Assembly: GCF_028747205.1 (NCBI RefSeq)
Contig: NZ_CP112880.1
Coordinates: forward strand, 7,785,501-7,849,500
Origin: Streptomyces sp. CA-278952
Lineage (GTDB): Bacteria > Actinomycetota > Actinomycetes > Streptomycetales > Streptomycetaceae
Length of the DNA stretch: 64,000 nt
Reading direction: 5' to 3'
The notes beneath the pieces were generated by a model that saw only the letters and a list, made by a program, of their open reading frames with translations, made no database searches and was not told the origin of the DNA. Below, one piece after another: positions 27,247 to 35,101 of this stretch. Each line of letters begins with the position of its first letter. Position 1 is the stretch's first letter. The translations under genes were made by a program, and so were the position numbers.

Positions 27247-27828
27247 GTGACTGATCTCAAAGTGGAGCTGCACCGCAAGCTGCAGGCAGGACGGGCCGGT
27301 CTGATCTCCAAGCTGGAGGGACTCACCGAATACGACATGCGCCGACCCATGACACCCACCGCCGCGAACCTGCTGGGCCTGGTCAAGCATCTGGCAGGCC
27401 TTGAATACGGGTACCTCGGCGAGTCGTTCGACCGGCCGGCGCCAGAGCCGCTGGCCTGGGTCGAGGACGGTTCAATCTGGGAAGGCACAGATATGTGGGC
27501 CAGGCCCGACGAGTCCAGCAAGTACATCATCGAGCTCTATCAACGTGCCTGTGCGCATGCCGACCGGACCATTACGGAACTCGCTCTCGAAACCCCGGGC
27601 CAGGTACCGCACTGGCCCGAAGACCGCCGCGCCACCACCTTGGGCGTCCTGCTCGTTCGCATGGTCTCCGAGACTGCCCAGCATGCTGGCCACGCCGATG
27701 TCCTGCGAGAACTCATCGACGGTAAAGCCGGTCCAGATCACGACGACTTCGGTGACGATGCCACGTGGCGGCAGTACCATGCCCGCGTCCAGGCAGCGGC
27801 CGACACTCACCGCCCTCAACGTCGATAA
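27247..27828 (+). CDS. DinB/DUF664 family protein
   Basis: A 193-residue four-helix-bundle protein of the DinB/YfiT superfamily, DUF664 subgroup. LLGLVKHLAGLEYGYLGESF (~39-58) and ETAQHAGHADVLRELIDGKAG (~140-160) supply the three histidines of the family metal site. Actinobacterial relatives include mycothiol-dependent transferases and isomerases, so a thiol-linked detoxification role is possible but not shown. GTG at 27247 is preceded by a near-perfect AGGAGG. Monocistronic. Confidence 0.88.
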   Translation: MTDLKVELHRKLQAGRAGLISKLEGLTEYDMRRPMTPTAANLLGLVKHLAGLEYGYLGESFDRPAPEPLAWVEDGSIWEGTDMWARPDESSKYIIELYQRACAHADRTITELALETPGQVPHWPEDRRATTLGVLLVRMVSETAQHAGHADVLRELIDGKAGPDHDDFGDDATWRQYHARVQAAADTHRPQRR

Positions 27829-27875
27829 GACTGCTCCACCTTCGATGAGACAGACAACCGCCCTGCCTGGGCGCA

Positions 27876-28170
27876 GCCGAGGCTGAGCAGGTCCTGCGGT
27901 GCTTCACCCGCAGCGGGCCGAGGCATCCGGCGTACCGGGCGATCGAGGAGCTCGGGAGGGCGGTGCGTACGGCGTTCATCTGCGACTACCTCGCCGAGGC
28001 CGAAGTGCAGCGCGAGATCAACGACGTCCAAGACACCCTGAGCGGAAGAATGGCGGAAGCGGCTCACCGACGTCGACCGGCGGGCCCTGTCTCGGCTGTT
28101 CTGGACCCACGTGCACCCCTACGGCCGGTGCGAGCTGGACATGGCATCGCCACTGCACATCGCACTGCCC
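27876..28170 (+). mobile_element. Tn3-family transposase C-terminal remnant
   Basis: EQVLRCFTRSGPRHPAYRAIEELGRAVRTAFICDYLAEAEVQREIND matches the catalytic end of Tn3-type TnpA. After a deletion and frame change near 28040 the very end follows: EEWRKRLTDVDRRALSRLFWTHVHPYGRCELDM. The central NSAN-type region between them is missing, as is everything upstream. No Tn3 terminal repeat was recognised. Confidence 0.7.
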
Positions 28171-28194
28171 GTCGTGCCCGAAGCTCGCAGTGAG

Positions 28195-28360
28195 GGAGCA
28201 GTCGTGGTCCGGGCACGGTTCCCGATGACTGCCTGCCGTCCCTGCAAGGTCCGGGCGCAGTGCACCCGTTCCCACAACAAGTCGGACACGGGCCGCCGAA
28301 TCCCCCTTCGCCCGCAGGCGGAGTATGAGGCTATCCAGCAGGCGCGGGCCCGGGAAGACA
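28195..28360 (+). mobile_element. IS1182-type transposase C-terminal remnant
   Basis: VVVRARFPMTACRPCKVRAQCTRSHNKSDTGRRIPLRPQAEYEAIQQARARE carries the C-x-x-C...C zinc-ribbon-like end (CRPCKVRAQC) and the RPQ...ALQ/AIQ helix seen at the C-terminus of IS1182-group DDE transposases. It is fused in frame to the Tn3 remnant upstream, indicating insertion of one element in another followed by deletion. Confidence 0.6.
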
Positions 28361-28745
28361 CCTGTCAATGTATCCCTCCAGCCTTTGCGTCAGGACGCTG
28401 GCTGTCAGATCGACGCGGCCCAGTTCACGCCAGGGAACAGCGACCTTCTCCGCCTCCGGAGCGAACCCCAGCGCGTCCAGCAGCCGCCAGTAGAGATGGG
28501 CGGTGCCATCTTCGGCCAAGGTTCCTCCCGCAGCGACGTAGCGATCGGCGAAGCTCATGCCAGCGGGAACACCGTGCAGCAGGCGAGAGCCGTCGAGCAA
28601 TGAGCCACGTCCAAGTCGGCGGGCTCCCAAGAGGTCTCCACCCAGTCGGCTACACCACTGATCTGAAGATCATCGCCGGTGCCTGTGAAGAGGACGTTGC
28701 CGGGATGGGACGTTGCCGGGATGGAAGTTCCGTTGCAGGAAGCAC
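28331..28745 (-). pseudogene. C-terminal remnant of a kinase-fold (APH-like) gene
   Basis: The minus strand encodes HPGNVLFTG...ISGVADWVETSWEPADLDVAHCSTAL, the catalytic Asn loop and metal-binding Asp of an APH/choline-kinase fold. After a frameshift near 28575 it reads LLHGVPAGMSFADRYVAAGGTLAEDGTAHLYWRLLDALGF and the C-terminal helices. Upstream, a 16-base unit (GACGTTGCCGGGATGG on the plus strand, 28693-28708 and 28709-28724) is duplicated exactly inside the catalytic loop, which adds a further frame change. The N-lobe is missing. Pseudogene. Confidence 0.65.
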
Positions 28746-29304
28746 CCCTCATAGGCCGGGGGCTCCCGGCACACTATCCGTCTCCCGCCGAGACGCATTC
28801 CGTGCACTGAGTTCGCCAATAGTGTCGTCAGATCGGTGAGGGCGCTGGAGTCGTGGGGGTGCTGCTACTTCTTCCGTACCAGGGGTCACGGCCTCTCCGA
28901 TGCAGTCGAGGTTCTGGGCGCGCATGACCGGCGCGTTCGCGCCGACCTCGTAGGAGTGGGAGGTGCTGAGGTCCTCCTGGCGCCGAATCGAGACGGCTTC
29001 CACGGGGCCGCCGCCCATGTTGGGGGGAGGGGGCGAGGGTACGGAAGCGGGCGGTGACCGCAGCGGTACCGGCGTGGTCGGCGCGCAGGCCGCGGTACAC
29101 GGCGGCCAGGCCGCGCTCCGCTGCGAGCCTCGTGCGTCGTGACGTCGTGCGTCGTGCGGAGTCACCCGAACAGAGGACGCGCTCGGCCCGTCAATCTCAG
29201 GTGGTTGGCGCCAGTGCCGACCTGGTGCCATTGCGGCTGGGACTGTGCCGCGAAATCCTGGATCCCGCAGAGCCACTCAGCCCGTGGGGGGCATGGAGGT
29301 AGGT
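28746..29304. other. Unassigned region before ku
   Basis: A long minus-strand frame (28749-29276) is open but mostly low-complexity. A short part (YEVGANAPVMRAQNLDCIGEAVTPGTEEV) looks protein-like, but I cannot assign a family. Probably more debris at the edge of the mobile-element region. The last 10 bases carry GGAGGT for ku. Confidence 0.35.
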
Positions 29305-30315
29305 ATGCCGAGGCCCTTGTGGACCGGTGCGATCAGCTTCGGCCTGGTCACCATCCCGGTGAAGGTCGTCTCCGCGACCCAGGACCACTCGATCCACTTC
29401 CGCCAGGTCCACCTGGAGGATCTCGGACGGGTGCGCACCCGGAAGGTCTGCGAGCTGGACGGCGAAGCCCTGTCGCAGGACGAGATCGGCAAGGGCTACG
29501 AGCTCTCCAAGGAGCAGACGGTGCCGATCACGGATGAGGAACTGGACCGGATTCCGCTCCCCACCGCGAAAGCCATCGAGATCGTCGCTTTCGTGGACGC
29601 CGACAGCGTCGATCCGATCCGGATCAGCGACTCCTACTACCTCGCGATCGACGGCAAGGTCGCCGAGAAGCCCTACACCCTGCTGCGCCGGGCGCTGGAG
29701 CGCTCGGACAAGGTGGCCGTCGCGAAGTTCGCCTGGCACAACCGCGAGCGGCTGGGACTGCTGCGGGTCAGGGAAGGGGCGATCGTGCTGCACTCGATGC
29801 GCTGGCCGGACGAGATCCGCAGCCCCGAGTCCCTGACCCCGCGAGAGGTGGAGCTGGACGACGACGAGATCGAGCGGGCCGTCCAGCTGACCGACTCCAT
29901 GGCTCTGGACAGCATCGCCGGGTTCCGGGACACCTACCGGGACGCCCTGGAGGAGCTGCTCACGGCGAAGTCGGAGGGCAAGGAGCTTCCGGAGCCCGCC
30001 GAGGGCGAGGAGCAGGAGGAGGGCAAGGTCGTGGACCTGATGGCCGCGCTGAACGCGTCGGTCGAGGCGGCGAAGGAGAGCCGCGGGGAGGGTGAGGAAG
30101 GGGAGGGTGAGGAAGGGGAGGCCACGGTGCACGAGATGCGGCCCCGGAAGAAGACCGCATCGACGAAGACGGCCTCGTCCAAGAAGCCGACCGCCGGCCG
30201 GAAGGCGGCGGCGTCCGGGAAGGCCACCGGTCAGAAGGCGGGCGCCAAGAAGACGACCGCGGCGAAGAAGACGGCCGGCGCCAAACGCACGGCGAGGAAG
30301 CGGAGCGCCTCCTGA
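29305..30315 (+). CDS. ku: Ku protein of non-homologous end joining
   Basis: A 336-residue bacterial Ku. The N-terminus PRPLWTGAISFGLVTIPVKVVSAT and the ring core (IRISDSYYLAIDGKVAEKPYTLLRRALERSDKVAVAKFA) are diagnostic. After about residue 255 the protein changes to an acidic stretch, then a Lys/Ala/Thr-rich basic tail (~285-336). Such tails in mycobacterial and Streptomyces Ku bind DNA and promote internal threading. The homodimer binds double-strand ends and recruits LigD-type ligase. ATG at 29305 lies five bases after GGAGGT; an in-frame ATG at 29293 overlaps that site. It is followed after 20 bases by a ligase gene. Confidence 0.95.
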   Translation: MPRPLWTGAISFGLVTIPVKVVSATQDHSIHFRQVHLEDLGRVRTRKVCELDGEALSQDEIGKGYELSKEQTVPITDEELDRIPLPTAKAIEIVAFVDADSVDPIRISDSYYLAIDGKVAEKPYTLLRRALERSDKVAVAKFAWHNRERLGLLRVREGAIVLHSMRWPDEIRSPESLTPREVELDDDEIERAVQLTDSMALDSIAGFRDTYRDALEELLTAKSEGKELPEPAEGEEQEEGKVVDLMAALNASVEAAKESRGEGEEGEGEEGEATVHEMRPRKKTASTKTASSKKPTAGRKAAASGKATGQKAGAKKTTAAKKTAGAKRTARKRSAS

Positions 30316-30335
30316 CCGAGGACCGAGAGGGTTCC

Positions 30336-31298
30336 GTGGCGCGTCTGCCCCGCATCGCACCGATGCTCGCGACCCCCGGGCGGCTGCCCCCGCCCTCGGA
30401 GGACGCCTCGTACGCGTACGAGGTGAAACAGGACGGGCAGCGGTGCATGATCTACCTGCCCGGCGACGGGTCCGTACAGTTGCGCTCCCGGTCCGGCGCC
30501 GACATCACCCCCGCCTATCCCGAACTCGCGAGCCTGGGAGCGGCGCTGGGCTCCCGCCCCGCCGTGCTGGACGGGGAGATCGTCGCCCTGGACGACGAGG
30601 GGCGCGGCGACTTCCAGCGGCTGCAGCCCCGGATGGGGCTGGCCGGCTCCCGGGCCAGGGCGGCCCGCATGGCCGCGAAGGCGCCCGTGCACCTGATGCT
30701 TTTCGACGTCGTGTTCCTCGGCACGAGCCGGCTCACCCGCACCCCGTACTCCGAGCGCCGCGCCGTCCTGGACTCCCTGGGCCTGGGCGGGCCCGCGTGG
30801 TCGACCCCGGCGGCGGTCGTCGGGCACGGGCAGCGGGCGCTGGAGATGACACGGACCGCCGGCTTCGAAGGGATCGTCGCCAAGCGGCGCACCTCCCTCT
30901 ACGAGCCGGGTGTCCGCTCCCGGGCATGGGTCAAGATCCGGCACGTGCGGACCGAGGACATCGTCGTCGGCGGCTGGCTGCCCGGCCACGGCCGCCTCAC
31001 CTCCCTGCCCGGCGCCCTCCTCATGGGCCGACCGGACCCCGGCGGAGGACTCCGCTACGTCGGCGGGGTCGGCACCGGCTGGAGCGACGCCGAACGCACC
31101 GCCCTCGCAACCCTCCTCCACGCCGCGGCGACCGAAACCTGCCCGTTCACCGAGCGGCCGGCGGTGACCGGAGCCCGGTGGGTGGAGCCCCGGCTGGTCG
31201 GAGAGGTCCGCTACGCGACCCGCACCAGGGCCGGGCGGCTGCGCCAGCCCTCCTGGCACCGCCTGCGCCCCGACCTCACACCCGATGACCTCCGCTGA
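30336..31298 (+). CDS. ATP-dependent DNA ligase (stand-alone LigD ligase domain)
   Basis: A 320-residue ligase. YEVKQDGQRC (~27-36) is motif I (KxDG), whose Lys is adenylylated. LRSRSG is motif Ia/II region, VLDGEIVALD is motif III, FDVVFL is part of IIIa, EGIVAKRRTSLYEPG is motif IV, and WVKIR is motif V. A C-terminal OB-fold follows (VGGWLPGHG...). There is no polymerase or nuclease domain, so it represents only the ligase part of LigD. GTG start. It lies 20 bases after ku, so the pair should repair broken ends; the polymerase partner may be encoded elsewhere. Confidence 0.93.
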   Translation: MARLPRIAPMLATPGRLPPPSEDASYAYEVKQDGQRCMIYLPGDGSVQLRSRSGADITPAYPELASLGAALGSRPAVLDGEIVALDDEGRGDFQRLQPRMGLAGSRARAARMAAKAPVHLMLFDVVFLGTSRLTRTPYSERRAVLDSLGLGGPAWSTPAAVVGHGQRALEMTRTAGFEGIVAKRRTSLYEPGVRSRAWVKIRHVRTEDIVVGGWLPGHGRLTSLPGALLMGRPDPGGGLRYVGGVGTGWSDAERTALATLLHAAATETCPFTERPAVTGARWVEPRLVGEVRYATRTRAGRLRQPSWHRLRPDLTPDDLR

Positions 31299-31557
31299 GT
31301 CGCGCAGGAGCGTTCTTCCGCCGTCGAGTAAGCGCCGTACGGCCTCGGGCTTCCCCTCCGTGGTGATCAGCGACCACTACCGCCTGCGGAGCGAGCCCGG
31401 ACGGTGCGTCGAGGCGGCCCAGCAGTTCGTCGACGCGGGCTTCGACAGACTGGTCGTGCAGAACGCCGGTCCGACCTCGACGGCTTCCATCGACTTCTAC
31501 CGGAGTGAACTCGACGGGCGCCTCACACAGCTCAAGCCGAACAGCACGCGGGCCTGA
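31285..31557 (+). pseudogene. Internally deleted F420-dependent (LLM-class) oxidoreductase
   Basis: SGFPSVVISDHY matches the N-terminal strand of luciferase-like F420-dependent dehydrogenases. After a few residues it jumps to CVEAAQQFVDAGFDRLVVQNAGP...IDFYRSELDGRL, the C-terminal strand and helix of the same family. About 250 residues between are missing. The frame is intact over 90 codons, but the product would have no active site. It overlaps the end of the ligase gene. Best read as a deletion remnant. Confidence 0.6.
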
Positions 31558-31582
31558 AGGAGCACCTTGCTACGCTCGTCCC

Positions 31583-31969
31583 ATGCTGAGACTCGGAATG
31601 CCTGTCGTCGGTGTCACCGACATCCCCCGAGCGGTTGCCTTCTGGAGCGCGGCGTTGAACCTGGTCGCCAGTCAGGAGTGGGCGACCGAGACGTGGCGAA
31701 CGCTCGACCACGCCGACGGCTCCGGCCGGGCACTCGGCCTGTTGCGCAGCGACTCCCCGGCCGAGCCCCGCCCCCGTATCCATCTGGACCTGTTCACGGA
31801 TTCGGCCGAGGAGCAGCGGAGTGAGGTCCGGCGACTGCTCGGTCTCGGCGCGCAGAGCGTCGACTGGGACCTCTACCCGGCCGATCCGGACTTCGTTGTT
31901 CTGGCCGACCCGGACGGCAACATCTTCTGTGTCGTGGACCTGAGCCACGCTCCCAGCGGCGCGAGCTGA
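31583..31969 (+). CDS. VOC-family (glyoxalase/bleomycin-resistance fold) protein
   Basis: A 128-residue protein with two beta-alpha-beta-beta-beta units. GMPVVGVTDIPRAVAFWSAAL opens the first; PRIHLDLFTDSAEEQRSEVRRLLGLGA and FVVLADPDGNIFCVVDLS form the second. The His in IHLDL and the Glu-equivalent positions are the usual metal sites. Members isomerise or cleave metabolites or bind antibiotics; the role here is unknown. TACGCT at 31571-31576 is a possible -10 box placing the transcript start at the ATG, which fits the lack of a ribosome binding site. Confidence 0.85.
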   Translation: MLRLGMPVVGVTDIPRAVAFWSAALNLVASQEWATETWRTLDHADGSGRALGLLRSDSPAEPRPRIHLDLFTDSAEEQRSEVRRLLGLGAQSVDWDLYPADPDFVVLADPDGNIFCVVDLSHAPSGAS

Positions 31970-32055
31970 ACGGCGCGACGACCCGACCTCCGGATCCGCG
32001 GGACGACCTGACCGGCCGGGCCGCGGGTCCCGCCTACCCGTACTGACGGCAGGCG

Positions 32056-32343
32056 TCACGCGCGCTTCCGCGGCCGTCGTTCGGTCCCGGCGAGGGCGCG
32101 GTCGAGTGCGGCCACGCCCAGGCCGGCCAGGACGATCTGGATGAGCCACTCCGACCAGTCGACGCCCCGCGTGTCGCCCACACCCAGCACGGACGCCAGC
32201 AGCGAGCCGAGGAGCGCGGCGGCCATGCCGACGACGAGCGTCCACAGGACGCCGATGTGCTGACGGCCGGGCAGGACGAGGCGCCCCAGCAGGCCGATCG
32301 CCGCACCGATGATCAGAGCGCTGACGAGTCCGGAGATGTGCAT
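32056..32343 (-). CDS. GlsB/YeaQ/YmgE family small membrane protein
   Basis: A 95-residue protein with three hydrophobic segments and the family's glycine pattern (GLVSALIIGAAIGLLGRLVLPGRQ; TLVVGMAAALLGSLLASVLG; WLIQIVLAGLGVAAL). It is annotated in databases as transglycosylase-associated, and is stress-linked in several bacteria with no proven enzymatic activity. GAAGGAG lies six bases before the ATG at 32343, which decides the start against the longer frame. Upstream, a 22-base direct repeat (GCGTACCCC(C)GAGGGGCGATG at 32377 and 32402) may belong to its promoter. Confidence 0.88.
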   Translation of the reverse strand: MHISGLVSALIIGAAIGLLGRLVLPGRQHIGVLWTLVVGMAAALLGSLLASVLGVGDTRGVDWSEWLIQIVLAGLGVAALDRALAGTERRPRKRA

Positions 32344-32621
32344 GGCCGGCTCCTTCGTGGTCGACATGTCCGCTTCGCGTACCCCCGAGGGGCGATGATG
32401 CGCGTACCCCGAGGGGCGATGAGGACTCCCGGTACACGGACTCGCCGACACGTCACGACACCGCCGAAGTAGCCGCCGCACAGCGGCATCCGGCGTCATC
32501 CGGGGCGGCTCGCCGCCATCGGCCCATTCATTCGTGCATACGTCCGGAGCGCAGGGGCAGGCGGATGTCAGCCATGGACGACGGAGGCCGATCGCGAGCG
32601 GCCATCCCCGGCGACAGGTGA

Positions 32622-32924
32622 ATGATGAGCACCGAGAAGAAGACCGATGAAGAGCACGACGGAAAGCGCGTCGACGTTCCTACCGCCATGAGGCAGGCCT
32701 CTGCACAGCTCACGGAATTGCTCCAGTGCGAGCCGGGTTCTGTTTCCGCAGTGAGGGCCACCGAGGACGGTTGGTCGGCGGACGTGGAAGTGGTCGAGTT
32801 GGAAAGAGTGCCGGACACCATGAGTGTCATGGCCTCTTACCGGGTTGAACTCGACCCGCGGGGAACGCTGTTGTCCTACGAGCGACTGCGCCGCTACGCC
32901 AGGGGCCAGATCGACCGTCGCTGA
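32622..32924 (+). CDS. gvpO: Gas vesicle protein GvpO
   Basis: A 100-residue protein. MRQASAQLTELLQCEPGSVSAVRATEDGWSADVEVVELERVPDTMSVMASYRVELDPRG...YERLRRYARGQ is the GvpO domain, with the conserved Trp and the RVPDTxSVMASY signature. GvpO is an accessory protein essential for gas vesicle formation in haloarchaea and appears first in Streptomyces gvp clusters. Tandem ATG codons at 32622 and 32625 are possible starts. It heads a row of ten gvp genes in one direction; 56 bases to gvpA. Confidence 0.93.
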   Translation: MMSTEKKTDEEHDGKRVDVPTAMRQASAQLTELLQCEPGSVSAVRATEDGWSADVEVVELERVPDTMSVMASYRVELDPRGTLLSYERLRRYARGQIDRR

Positions 32925-32980
32925 AATTCCGTCGTCAGACGTAACTCAGACGTAACAAAGATCACCGAAAGGAGTTCCCC

Positions 32981-33418
32981 ATGGCACTCGTTCAGCAGAG
33001 CAATGCGACGTCCGGTGGTGGGAGCGGCTCGGGAAATCTCTACGACGTTCTTGAACTCATACTCGACCGCGGGCTGGTCATCGACGCATTCGTCCGTGTC
33101 TCCGTGGTCGGTATCGAGATTCTCAAAATCGACGTCCGGGTGGTGGTCGCGAGCGTCGACACCTATCTGCGGTTCGCCGAAGCCTGCAACCGACTCGATC
33201 TCGAGTCCGGACGCAAGGCGCCGAGTCAACTCACCGACCTGGTCGGCGACATGACGGAGAACGGCGCCAAGGGCAAGTCCAAGGGCGCGCTCAGCGGTGC
33301 CGTCGAGGCGGTGACCGAGTCGTTGCAGGGCAAGCGCGAGGAGCCCGAGGAAGAGCCGCGCAAGCGCCCGGCCCGTAAGTCGACGTCCAGCCGCCAGACC
33401 CAGCGAAGCGGGGAGTAG
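32981..33418 (+). CDS. gvpA: Gas vesicle structural protein GvpA
   Basis: A 145-residue protein. [56 protein letters not shown] (~19-74) is the GvpA/GvpJ rib-forming fold: helix-strand-strand-helix. A hydrophilic tail of ~70 residues, rich in Lys, Glu and Ser, follows, much longer than cyanobacterial GvpA (about 70 residues in total) as is usual in Streptomyces. It would be the major wall component if vesicles are made. AAAGGAG lies upstream of the ATG. It is followed after three bases by gvpF. Confidence 0.94.
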   Translation: MALVQQSNATSGGGSGSGNLYDVLELILDRGLVIDAFVRVSVVGIEILKIDVRVVVASVDTYLRFAEACNRLDLESGRKAPSQLTDLVGDMTENGAKGKSKGALSGAVEAVTESLQGKREEPEEEPRKRPARKSTSSRQTQRSGE

Positions 33419-33421
33419 CCG

Positions 33422-34132
33422 GTGCCCACCTACATCTACGCCATCACCGGCGCCGACCACCCGCTGCCCCTGAACGGCCTGCACGGCGTGGGCGACCCGC
33501 CTTCCGCCCTGCGTACCCTGCACACCGACCGGCTGGCCGCCGTGGTCAGCGACGCGCCTCCCGGACTCCGCGCCAAGCGACGCGATGTGATGGCCCATCA
33601 GGGCGTCCTGGAGACGCTGATGGCCGGTGGCGCGACCCTGCCGATGAGGTTCGGTCTGGTGGGCCCCGGCGACGACGAGGTCACCGCGGCCCTGGACCGG
33701 GAGGCCGACGCGTACGGGGACCGGCTGGTGGAACTCGACGGCCGGGTGGAGTACAACCTCAAGGCCGGTCGTGACGAGGACGACCTCCTGCGGGAGATCA
33801 TGACCGAGTCCGACGACATCCGGGAACTCAACGAACGGACGCGTGCCCAGGGCGGCCACGACGACCGTGTCGCCCTGGGAGAGCTGGTGGCCCGCGAGGT
33901 GACCGCCCGCCACCAGCGGGAGGCGGAGGACGTCGCCGCCCGGCTGGCGGACGTCGCCACCCGCAGCTCACACGCGGAGCCGGCCCCGCAGCAGTTCCTC
34001 AACCTGTCCTTCCTCGTGCCCCGGGCGGAGACCGACGCCTTCGTGGCAGCTGTCCGGCGCGAGGCGGAGCAGCGCGGCGACGCGTACGCGTTCACGCTGA
34101 CGGGCCCGCTGCCTCCGTACAGCTTCGTCTGA
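33422..34132 (+). CDS. gvpF: Gas vesicle protein GvpF (GvpL/GvpF family)
   Basis: A 236-residue GvpL/F protein. TYIYAITGADHP opens the first domain; MAHQGVLETLMAGGATLPMRFGLV is the conserved core; LNLSFLVPRAETDAFVAAVRREAEQRGDAYAFTLTGPLPPYSFV is the C-terminal signature. GvpF is found at the inner vesicle surface and is thought to help nucleate or chaperone GvpA. GTG at 33422 starts three bases after the gvpA stop, with GGGGAG within the end of gvpA. The second member of the family is gvpL at 36787. Confidence 0.94.
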   Translation: MPTYIYAITGADHPLPLNGLHGVGDPPSALRTLHTDRLAAVVSDAPPGLRAKRRDVMAHQGVLETLMAGGATLPMRFGLVGPGDDEVTAALDREADAYGDRLVELDGRVEYNLKAGRDEDDLLREIMTESDDIRELNERTRAQGGHDDRVALGELVAREVTARHQREAEDVAARLADVATRSSHAEPAPQQFLNLSFLVPRAETDAFVAAVRREAEQRGDAYAFTLTGPLPPYSFV

Positions 34133-34193
34133 CCGTCGGGGGGTGGCCCGGGCTCGTCCGGCCCTCCCCGGGAGCGGAGGTGATCTGTCCGCC

Positions 34194-34451
34194 ATGGGCC
34201 TCATCAGCAGCATCCTGACCCTGCCGCTGGCTCCCGTACGGGGGACGGCCTGGGTTCTCGACCAGGTCGTCCAGGCCGCCGAGGAGGAGTACTACGACCC
34301 CGAGCCGGTACGCGCCCGGCTTGCCCAGTTGGAACAGGACCTGATCAACGGCCTCGTCGACGAGGACGAGTTCGATCGGCGCGAGGACGAACTCCTCGAC
34401 CAGCTCGACGAGATCGAGGAGTACCGCAACAGCGCACGGCACACGCCGTGA
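34194..34451 (+). CDS. gvpG: Gas vesicle protein GvpG
   Basis: An 85-residue protein. GLISSILTLPLAPVRGTAWVLDQVVQAAEEEYYDP, then LAQLEQDLINGLVDEDEFDRREDELLDQLDEI, match GvpG: an N-terminal amphipathic/hydrophobic helix and a charged helical hairpin. It is a required accessory protein of the vesicle assembly complex. ATG at 34194 follows GGAGCGGAGG at an unusually long distance (about 13 bases). 61 bases after gvpF. Confidence 0.93.
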   Translation: MGLISSILTLPLAPVRGTAWVLDQVVQAAEEEYYDPEPVRARLAQLEQDLINGLVDEDEFDRREDELLDQLDEIEEYRNSARHTP

Positions 34452-34501
34452 CCATCGACCACGACACATATGACCCGGGGGAGAGCAGAGGTGCATCGCA
34501 C

Positions 34502-35101
34502 ATGACGAAGAACGCCAAGATAGGCGCGGCTCTGGTGGGGGGATACCTGCTGGGGCGTACCAAGAAGGCCAAACTCGCCCTGGGGTTCGGGATGTTCCTC
34601 CTCGGCAAGAAGATCGACCTCGACCCGCGGCAGCTCGGCAGGATGCTGGCCGACTCACCGGTCCTCGGCTCCCTCAACGACCAGGTGCGCAAGGAACTGG
34701 TCGACGCCACCAAAACGGCGGCCACCAAGGCCGTCACGCAGCGGGCCGGCAGCCTGGCCGACTCCCTGCAGCAGCGCACCCAGGCGCTGGGGGCCGGTTC
34801 CGGGACCGACGAGGAGGAGCCGGACGAGGAGGACGACGAGACCAGGACAGCCGCCGCCGACGATGACGAAGCCGAGGCGGACCGGGACGAGGACACGGGC
34901 GGGGACGGAGAGCGCAAGCGCACTCCCCGGAAGACCGCCGCCGCGTCCGACTCCAAGCCCGCGTCCAGGAACCGGTCCTCCTCCGGCGGCAGCCGGTCCG
35001 GGAGCGGGGGCAAGTCCGCCCCCGCCCGCAAGCGCGGCGGAACCGCCCGGAAGACCGCGGCCTCCGGCGCCCGCAAGGCCAAGGGAGGCGACGATGCCTG
35101 A
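34502..35101 (+). CDS. gvpY: Gas vesicle cluster protein GvpY
   Basis: A 199-residue protein. The N-terminal ~100 residues are conserved-looking (MTKNAKIGAALVGGYLLGRTKKAKLALGFGMFLLGKKIDLDPRQLG), with a hydrophobic hairpin that could insert in a membrane or the vesicle shell. The rest is low-complexity: an acidic run (EEEPDEEDDE) and then a Lys/Ser/Arg-rich tail. Position between gvpG and gvpZ matches Streptomyces gvp clusters, in which gvpY is genus-specific and of unknown function. ATG at 34502 is preferred because AGAGG precedes it; GTG at 34448 overlaps the gvpG stop and would add 18 residues. Confidence 0.8.
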   Translation: MTKNAKIGAALVGGYLLGRTKKAKLALGFGMFLLGKKIDLDPRQLGRMLADSPVLGSLNDQVRKELVDATKTAATKAVTQRAGSLADSLQQRTQALGAGSGTDEEEPDEEDDETRTAAADDDEAEADRDEDTGGDGERKRTPRKTAAASDSKPASRNRSSSGGSRSGSGGKSAPARKRGGTARKTAASGARKAKGGDDA

